From an uncultured Faecalibacterium sp. (lineage in GTDB: Bacteria > Bacillota > Clostridia > Oscillospirales > Ruminococcaceae): DNA of 17,658 nucleotides. The notes beneath the pieces were generated by a model. It was given only the letters and a program-made list of their open reading frames with translations. It had not been told where the DNA came from and did no database searches. Made by a program: the position numbers and the translations under genes. Positions 13,510 through 17,658 of the stretch are shown in pieces. The stretch covers positions 1 to 17,658 of the forward strand of contig CAKSWQ010000044.1 in assembly GCA_934512105.1 (NCBI GenBank). Direction: 5' to 3'. Numbering within the stretch: position 1 is the first letter of the stretch; every line of letters starts with the position of its first letter.

Positions 13510-13899
13510 ATGAAACTGGAAACCGGCATCTGTGGCGAGCAGAGTGTGCGCGTGAGCGCAGAGAATACCGCAAAGACCATGGGCAGCGGCACGCTGGACG
13601 TGTTTGCCACCCCCGCACTGGTGGCACTGGCCGAAAAGACCTGCTGGCAGAGCGTTGCCCCTGCGCTGGAGGCGGGCAGCGGCACCGTGGGCACCAAGCT
13701 GGAGCTGGAGCACACCGCACCCACCCCTGTGGGCATGACCGTGACCTGCCGCAGCGAGCTGGTGGCCGTGGAGGGCCGCAAACTGACCTTTAAGGTGACG
13801 CTTGCGGACGAGAAGGGTCCTGTGGGCGGCGGCACCCACGAGCGCTTTGTCATCTTTGAGGAAAAGTTTGCCGCCAAGGCCGAGGCCAAAAAGGGCTAA
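13510..13899 (+). CDS. FlK-like hotdog-fold acyl-CoA thioesterase
   Basis: This 129-residue soluble protein of the FlK (fluoroacetyl-CoA thioesterase) family is a single hotdog domain. The FlK catalytic trio Thr42/Glu50/His76 has counterparts Thr34 (FATPALVALAEK), Glu42 and His68 (LEHTAPTPVGM) with identical spacing. GTKLELEHTAPTPVGMTV and VEGRKLTFKVTLAD are the expected strands. The true acyl-CoA substrate is unknown; gut Clostridia are not expected to meet fluoroacetate, so a housekeeping acyl-CoA is more likely. AAGGAGG stands before the ATG. Its stop overlaps the stop of the small gene on the other strand. Confidence 0.9.
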   Translation: MKLETGICGEQSVRVSAENTAKTMGSGTLDVFATPALVALAEKTCWQSVAPALEAGSGTVGTKLELEHTAPTPVGMTVTCRSELVAVEGRKLTFKVTLADEKGPVGGGTHERFVIFEEKFAAKAEAKKG

Positions 13900-14051
13900 G
13901 GATCGTCCGGTTCTGTTTCGTCCAGCCGCAGCGGCGGCGGGTCTGCGGCCAGCAGCTGCTGCTCGGCGCGGGTCTGCGCGTCCTGCAAAAGCTGCACAGC
14001 CTGCACGCTGGCGCGGAACAGCTCAAAGTACATGGCCTTGTAATCCGGCAC
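13896..14051 (-). CDS. Small conserved-looking protein, 51 residues
   Basis: A short gene on the minus strand starts at GTG (14051) after AAAGGGGG at 8-base spacing. The product begins M(V)PDYKAMYFELFRASVQAVQ and ends in an acidic DETEPDDP tail. From memory, PDYKxMYFxLxxxxxxAxxLL is a recurring start of small uncharacterised Firmicutes proteins; no function is known to me. The middle (about 8-36) should form one amphipathic or coiled-coil helix. There is no signal peptide or membrane segment. Its TAG overlaps the thioesterase TAA (shared CTAA), and it is divergent from nhaC. An internal ATG (codon 7) lacks a spaced ribosome-binding site and is a less likely start. Confidence 0.75.
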   Translation of the reverse strand: MPDYKAMYFELFRASVQAVQLLQDAQTRAEQQLLAADPPPLRLDETEPDDP

Positions 14052-14159
14052 GGTGCACACCCCCTTTGCGTTTCTGTGGGTAGTCTGCCCCGCAGCCTGC
14101 GCCCCGATACGCCGGAGCGTTTCCCGCAGACAATGACTGATACTTGATATGAGGAGCTT

Positions 14160-15833
14160 ATGAAAAACAAAAACTTATCCTGGGCAGGGGCGCTGTTCGT
14201 CTTTGCCCTGCTGCTGTGGTGCACGGCGGTGACCCCCGGCAAAGTAGCCGACCCCGCCACCTACACCTGTGCGGTGTACAGCACCTTCTTTTCCCTGCTG
14301 CCGCCGGTCATTGCCATCGTGCTGGCGCTGAACACCAAGGAGGTGTACACCTCGCTGCTGGTGGGCATTGCCTCCGGTGCGCTGCTGTATGCCAACGGCA
14401 ACCTTGAGCTGGCACTGAACACCCTGTTCTTCAACGAGGACGGCGGCATGATCACCAAGCTGTCGGACTCCGGCAACGTGGGCATTCTGGCCTTTCTGGT
14501 GATGCTGGGCATTCTGGTGGCGCTGATGAACAAGGCGGGCGGCTCGGCGGCCTTCGGCCGCTGGGCGTCCACCCACATCCACAGCCGGGCAGGCGCACAG
14601 TTTGCCACCCTGCTGCTGGGCGTGATGATCTTTGTGGACGACTACTTCAACTGCCTGACCGTGGGCTCGGTGATGCGCCCGGTGACCGACCGGCAGAAGG
14701 TGTCCCGCGCAAAGCTGGCCTACCTGATCGATTCCACCGCCGCGCCCATCTGCATCATTGCGCCGGTGTCCAGCTGGGCGGCTGCGGTCACCTCCAGCGT
14801 CCCGGCGGGCTCCGGCATCAACGGCTTTACCATGTTCCTGCGCACCATTCCTTATAACTATTACGCCATGCTGACCGTGGTGATGAGCCTGTTCCTTATC
14901 TTTACCGGGGCAGAGTTCGGCCCCATGAAGCTGAACGAGGACAACGCCAAAAACGGCGATCTGTTCACTACCACAGACCGTCCCTACGGCGATGATGTGG
15001 ACGACGGCAGCGATACCAACGGCCATGTCATCGACCTGATCGCGCCGGTGCTGGTGCTGATCGCGGCCTGCATCTTCGGCATGGTGTACACCGGCGGCTT
15101 CTTTGAGGGCGTGGACTTCATCACCGCCTTTGCGGACTGCAACGCTTCGGCGGGTCTGGTGCTGGGCAGCAGCATCGCCCTGCTGTTCACCTTTGTATTC
15201 TACCGGGTGCGCGGCGTGATGACCTTTCAGGACTTTGCCGCCTGCATCCCCGAGGGCTTCAAGGCCATGGTCAGCCCCATGCTGATTTTGTCCCTTGCGT
15301 GGACGCTGTCCGGCATGACCGGCCTGCTGGGCGCAAAGTACTATGTGGCAAACCTGCTGGGCAGCTCTGCGGCGGCTTTGCAGTATCTGCTGCCGGTCAT
15401 CATCTTCCTTGTGGCGGTGTTCCTTGCCTTTGCCACCGGCACTTCCTGGGGCACCTTCTCCATCCTGATCCCCATCGTCTGTCAGGCCTTCCCGGACGGT
15501 GAGATGCTGGTGGTTTCCATTGCCGCCTGCCTGTCCGGCGCGGTGTGCGGCGACCACTGCTCCCCCATCTCGGATACCACCATCATGGCCTCAGCGGGCG
15601 CGCATTGCAGCCATGTGAACCACGTTTCCACCCAGCTGCCCTACGCCATTACGGCAGCAGCCTGCTCGGCGGTGTGCTACGTCATCACCGGCCTTGCACA
15701 GGCGGTGCTGGGCAGCCGCGCAAGCCTGCTGACCTCGCTGGTGCTGCTGGTAGTGGCCATCGTGCTGGAACTGGCGGTGCTCAGCGTCATCCGCGCCCGC
15801 ACCCGGACGAAAGTAACCAAGGAAACTGTGTAA
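14160..15833 (+). CDS. nhaC: NhaC-family Na+/H+ antiporter
   Basis: This 557-residue membrane protein of the NhaC/ion-transporter superfamily has about 11-12 hydrophobic segments. Family blocks include LLGVMIFVDDYFNCLTVGSVMRP and STAAPICIIAPVSSWAA in the first half. In the second half are LAFATGTSWGTFSILIPI and then VCGDHCSPISDTTIMASAGA (about 462-481), the diagnostic C-terminal motif. A hydrophilic loop (about 255-293) is acidic. It should exchange Na+ for H+ across the cytoplasmic membrane. Some relatives move organic substrates, so the exact cargo is not certain. GAGGAGCTT precedes the ATG. Confidence 0.93.
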   Translation: MKNKNLSWAGALFVFALLLWCTAVTPGKVADPATYTCAVYSTFFSLLPPVIAIVLALNTKEVYTSLLVGIASGALLYANGNLELALNTLFFNEDGGMITKLSDSGNVGILAFLVMLGILVALMNKAGGSAAFGRWASTHIHSRAGAQFATLLLGVMIFVDDYFNCLTVGSVMRPVTDRQKVSRAKLAYLIDSTAAPICIIAPVSSWAAAVTSSVPAGSGINGFTMFLRTIPYNYYAMLTVVMSLFLIFTGAEFGPMKLNEDNAKNGDLFTTTDRPYGDDVDDGSDTNGHVIDLIAPVLVLIAACIFGMVYTGGFFEGVDFITAFADCNASAGLVLGSSIALLFTFVFYRVRGVMTFQDFAACIPEGFKAMVSPMLILSLAWTLSGMTGLLGAKYYVANLLGSSAAALQYLLPVIIFLVAVFLAFATGTSWGTFSILIPIVCQAFPDGEMLVVSIAACLSGAVCGDHCSPISDTTIMASAGAHCSHVNHVSTQLPYAITAAACSAVCYVITGLAQAVLGSRASLLTSLVLLVVAIVLELAVLSVIRARTRTKVTKETV

Positions 15834-15842
15834 CATGGCGCA

Positions 15843-15873
15843 AAGGCTTCCCCCGGCCGGGGGAAGCCTTTTT
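15843..15873 (+). terminator. Terminator after nhaC
   Basis: A perfect 28-bp palindrome, AAGGCTTCCCCCGG and its complement (15843-15870), is followed by a T-tract through 15873. It lies 10 bases after the stop. Confidence 0.92.
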
Positions 15874-15944
15874 CTCCGGGTCAAGCCGCAAAAGTTGATT
15901 TCTGCGGCTGTGTAAAAATTCCGCTATGCAGCGGGGCATTTTCG

Positions 15945-15953
15945 TGGTATACT
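15945..15953 (+). promoter_or_regulatory. Extended -10 promoter of the MarR gene
   Basis: TGGTATACT gives a TGn-extended -10 (TATACT at 15948-15953), about 44 bases before the ATG. No clear -35 is seen. Confidence 0.5.
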
Positions 15954-15996
15954 GAACGTATAGTAAAAAAGTTGAACCATTGGAGGCGCATGACCC

Positions 15997-16452
15997 ATGC
16001 TGGAAAAAGCTTTTCAGGACGTCTACACCAAATTCAAGCTGCATTTTTATCAGAACGTGTTCCAGCGTTTTGCCACCCGTGAGGCTACCCTGACCACGGT
16101 GGAGTCCTTCTGCATGGAGGGCATCATGGCCATGGGCGAGCCCACCATTGCGGAGTTTTCCCGCATGATGCAGATCTCCACCCCCAATGCGGCGTATAAG
16201 ATCGGCAGTCTGGTGAAAAAGGGCTATGTGGAAAAGATCCAGTCCACCACCGACCGGCGGGAGTACCATCTGCGCCCCACCCAGAAGTATATCGACTACT
16301 ACAACATCAGCTACTCTTATCTGCACACCGTAGTGGAGCGTGCCCGCCAGCGCTTTACCCCCGAGGAATGCGCAAAGCTGGAGCAGATGCTTACCATCGT
16401 GAGCACCGAGCTGATGCCGGAACTGGATATGCTGAAAAAGGGCGAGGAATAA
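15997..16452 (+). CDS. MarR-family transcriptional regulator
   Basis: This 151-residue all-helical protein carries a winged helix. Its helix-turn-helix is PTIAEFSRMMQISTPNAAYKIGSLVKKGYVEK (about 49-80), and its wing carries the family D-R-R signature (TTDRREYHLRPT, Asp86-Arg87-Arg88). Long N- and C-terminal helices fit a dimer. EGIMAMGEPTIAEF corresponds to the first helices of the domain. TTGGAGGCGC stands upstream of the ATG. It is a single gene bounded by terminators on both sides, so its targets may be itself or unlinked genes. The ligand cannot be read from the sequence. Confidence 0.93.
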   Translation: MLEKAFQDVYTKFKLHFYQNVFQRFATREATLTTVESFCMEGIMAMGEPTIAEFSRMMQISTPNAAYKIGSLVKKGYVEKIQSTTDRREYHLRPTQKYIDYYNISYSYLHTVVERARQRFTPEECAKLEQMLTIVSTELMPELDMLKKGEE

Positions 16453-16462
16453 GAACAAAAAG

Positions 16463-16497
16463 CGGCTGCTGCACAAAAAACGTGCAGCAGCCGTTTT
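16463..16497 (+). terminator. Terminator after the MarR gene
   Basis: CGGCTGCTGCAC (16463-16474) pairs with GTGCAGCAGCCG (16482-16493), followed by TTTT. Confidence 0.92.
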
Positions 16498-16542
16498 GCG
16501 TTGGAGAATCAAGAGTACACACCATTTGCGCGTGAGAAAGCC

Positions 16543-16681
16543 ACCCCTTCCGTCATCGCCTACGGCGATGCCACCTTCCCCAAGGGGACGGCTTCAGCGG
16601 TAGCGGCAAGGTTTCCGGCACAGTCCAAAGGCGTCCCCTTGGGGGAGCTGGCTGCGAACGAAGTGAGCAGACTGAGGGGGT
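16543..16681. repeat. Paired-hairpin intergenic repeat, copy 3
   Basis: This 139-bp element runs from ACCCCTTCCGTC to GACTGAGGGGGT. It has an ATCGCCTACGGCGAT hairpin, CTTCCCCAAGGGGAC, a central spacer, GTCCCCTTGGGGGAG and an imperfect CTGCGAAC...GCAG hairpin. It lies just downstream of the EamA gene and has the same length as copy 4. Confidence 0.82.
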
Positions 16682-16702
16682 GCCCCTGCGCATTCCCGCT
16701 CG

Positions 16703-17116
16703 TTACAGCACCATAAACAGCGTACCGGCGGTGATAAGGGCACAACCGATGAGGCTTTTGGCGGTAAAGGGCTCGTGCAGCACCACAAAGGCCAGCGCAA
16801 GGGTGATGACCACGCTCAGCTTATCAATGGGCACTACCTTGGACGCCGCCCCCACCTGCAAAGCGTGGTAGTAGCACAGCCAGCTTGCGCCGGTGGCAAG
16901 GCCGGACAGCACCAGAAACAGCCAGCTGCGGCGGGAGATGTCCGCAATACCGGTCTGGGTGCCGGTGAGGAACACCATGCCCCAGCTCATCAGCAGCACC
17001 ACCACCGTGCGGATGGCGGTGGCAAGGGTGGAGTTGACCCCCTCGATGCCGATCTTTGCCAGAATCGAGGTAAGGGCGGCGAACACCGCAGACCCCAGCG
17101 CGTAAACGAACCACAT
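16703..17116 (-). CDS. Half-size EamA/DMT-family transporter
   Basis: This 137-residue membrane protein has one EamA repeat with about four to five hydrophobic helices; full DMT transporters have two repeats and about ten. Visible family features are an N-terminal FAALTSILAKIGIEGVNSTL, a central SWLFLVLSGLATGASWLCYY with HALQVGAASKVVPID, and a C-terminal VVLHEPFTAKSLIGCALITA (the HEP motif typical of EamA). It probably works as a dimer in the cytoplasmic membrane. Small single-domain EamA proteins of this length are common in Firmicutes, so this is not a truncation. AAAAAGGAGGCGTTTGCC precedes the ATG. The gene sits between repeat copies 3 and 4. The substrate is unknown. Confidence 0.88.
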   Translation of the reverse strand: MWFVYALGSAVFAALTSILAKIGIEGVNSTLATAIRTVVVLLMSWGMVFLTGTQTGIADISRRSWLFLVLSGLATGASWLCYYHALQVGAASKVVPIDKLSVVITLALAFVVLHEPFTAKSLIGCALITAGTLFMVL

Positions 17117-17182
17117 GGCAAACGCCTCCTTTTTGCCCCAGTATACGCCTTCGTGCGGCGGAATACAAGGCTGCCGGGTATT

Positions 17183-17321
17183 ACCCCTTCCGTCAAAGCC
17201 TTCGGCTTTGCCACCTTCCCCAAGGGGACGGCTTCAGCACTGCCGGAAACTTTACCGTCACCACCAAAAGCCGTCCCCTTGGGGAAGGTGGCTGCGACCA
17301 ACGGGAGCAGACGGAAGGGGT
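17183..17321. repeat. Paired-hairpin intergenic repeat, copy 4
   Basis: A 139-bp element with perfect 12-bp inverted ends, ACCCCTTCCGTC (17183-17194) and GACGGAAGGGGT (17310-17321). It has inner hairpins AAAGCCTTCGGCTTT and CTTCCCCAAGGGGAC in the left half and GTCCCCTTGGGGAAG in the right half. It lies upstream of the EamA gene, separated from it by about 66 bases. Confidence 0.85.
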
Positions 17322-17445
17322 ATCCACACTCTCTGTTTTTTCCTTCCATCACCTGTGCGTATGTTGGGGTGAAAAATTTTCGCCTTTCTGTACAAACGCA
17401 CTGAAAAATTGTAGGATAAGAATGGAAAAGACGTCACTTTCACGC

Positions 17446-17474
17446 TTTACAACTTTACCCAGATAAAGTAAAAT
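17446..17474 (+). promoter_or_regulatory. Promoter of the gene at the window end
   Basis: TTTACA (17446-17451), a 17-bp spacer and TAAAAT (17469-17474). The implied leader before the ATG at 17604 is about 120 bases. Confidence 0.65.
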
Positions 17475-17499
17475 AAGAACAGAAGCCTTTCATTCTATG

Positions 17500-17529
17500 G
17501 GCGCGGAGGATGCCGCGCCGGATGTTTTT
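17500..17529 (+). promoter_or_regulatory. Leader hairpin with T5, possible attenuator
   Basis: GGCGCGG-AGGATG-CCGCGCC (17500-17519), then GATG and TTTTT (17525-17529). It lies in the leader of the last gene. It could be an attenuator; no recognised riboswitch or T-box sequence was identified. Confidence 0.4.
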
Positions 17530-17603
17530 GTGTATAGAGACGCCGGAATTGTGCCGGTGCAGGGAAAGAAACAAGGGAAAAGGAAAGGAAACGAGGGAGC
17601 GAA

Positions 17604-17658
17604 ATGGAGTTCAGTCTGGAGCATTTGCAGCCAAAGGAGCGCGCCTCCTTTGCGCTGC
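17604..17658 (+). CDS. Unidentified protein, N-terminal fragment (possibly HisZ-like)
   Basis: Only 18 codons are present: MEFSLEHLQPKERASFAL. The ATG follows an A/G-rich leader with GAGGGAGCGAA as ribosome-binding site. The LxPxERAxFAL pattern loosely recalls the start of clostridial HisZ-like (class II synthetase-fold, ATP phosphoribosyltransferase regulatory subunit) proteins, but this is from memory and the fragment is too short to decide. A dedicated promoter and leader suggest it starts a new operon. Confidence 0.6.
   Translation, partial: MEFSLEHLQPKERASFAL

Noticed and set aside
13149..13889. Minus-strand frame spanning repeats and the thioesterase
   Set aside because: It is mostly repeat DNA plus the antisense of the thioesterase, with no domain and no initiation signal.
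13850..14260. 136-codon minus-strand frame
   Set aside because: The true small gene here is in a different frame (13896-14051). This frame is Cys/Arg/Ser-rich and overlaps nhaC.
17440..17603. T-box or known riboswitch leader
   Set aside because: No T-box sequence or recognised riboswitch core was found; only a simple hairpin with T5 can be supported.
1..17658. tRNA or rRNA genes
   Set aside because: No cloverleaf-compatible segments with T-loop consensus or rRNA-like sequence were noticed on either strand by eye.

Overview
The window looks like chromosome of a GC-rich, low-GC-lineage (Clostridia) gut bacterium close to Faecalibacterium/Gemmiger (Oscillospiraceae). This is inferred from the strong AGGAGG ribosome-binding sites, the high-GC codon use inside Firmicutes-type proteins, and the many GC-rich paired-hairpin repeats between genes. 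No tRNA, rRNA, CRISPR array or insertion sequence was seen.

Layout. (1) Positions 1-4252, minus strand: one operon, reading from its promoter near 4356-4384. It encodes ribulose-phosphate 3-epimerase, an RnfD-like, an RnfE-like and an RnfA-like membrane protein, a membrane-anchored protein resembling the DUF4015 glycosidase-like family, and the first codons of a probable DUF1015 protein. (2) 4448-4602: a repeat element. (3) 4656-6883, minus: an OmpR-type response regulator and its sensor kinase. (4) 7037-8022, plus: an HTH-Fic fusion with a strong promoter and a matched pair of inverted 14-bp sites. (5) 8109-10056, plus: YchF ATPase and MTA/SAH nucleosidase. (6) 10116-12927, minus: a zinc/cadmium-type resistance operon made of an SmtB-like ArsR repressor, a free-standing HMA metal-binding protein and a P-type ATPase that lacks its own HMA domain. 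A terminator and a cluster of TTTTCCACA motifs lie between the last two. (7) 13028-13384: a nest of repeats. (8) 13510-16452: an FlK-like thioesterase, a 51-residue small protein on the opposite strand, an NhaC antiporter and a MarR regulator. (9) 16543-17321: two 139-bp repeat elements flanking a half-size EamA transporter. (10) From 17446: promoter, leader and the start of a gene cut by the window end.

The most unusual content is the Rnf-like operon. Its three integral-membrane subunits keep the Rnf/Nqr fold signatures, but the four cysteines that hold the intramembrane iron-sulfur cluster in RnfA/RnfE are all replaced, and the RnfD flavin-attachment consensus is degraded. No rnfC, rnfG or rnfB is present in the visible operon. 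This suggests an Rnf-derived membrane complex that no longer carries electrons in the usual way. Other signals worth following are the Fic gene's probable self-controlled promoter, the DnaA-box-like cluster inside the metal-resistance operon, and a repeat family whose variable hairpins show compensatory changes.
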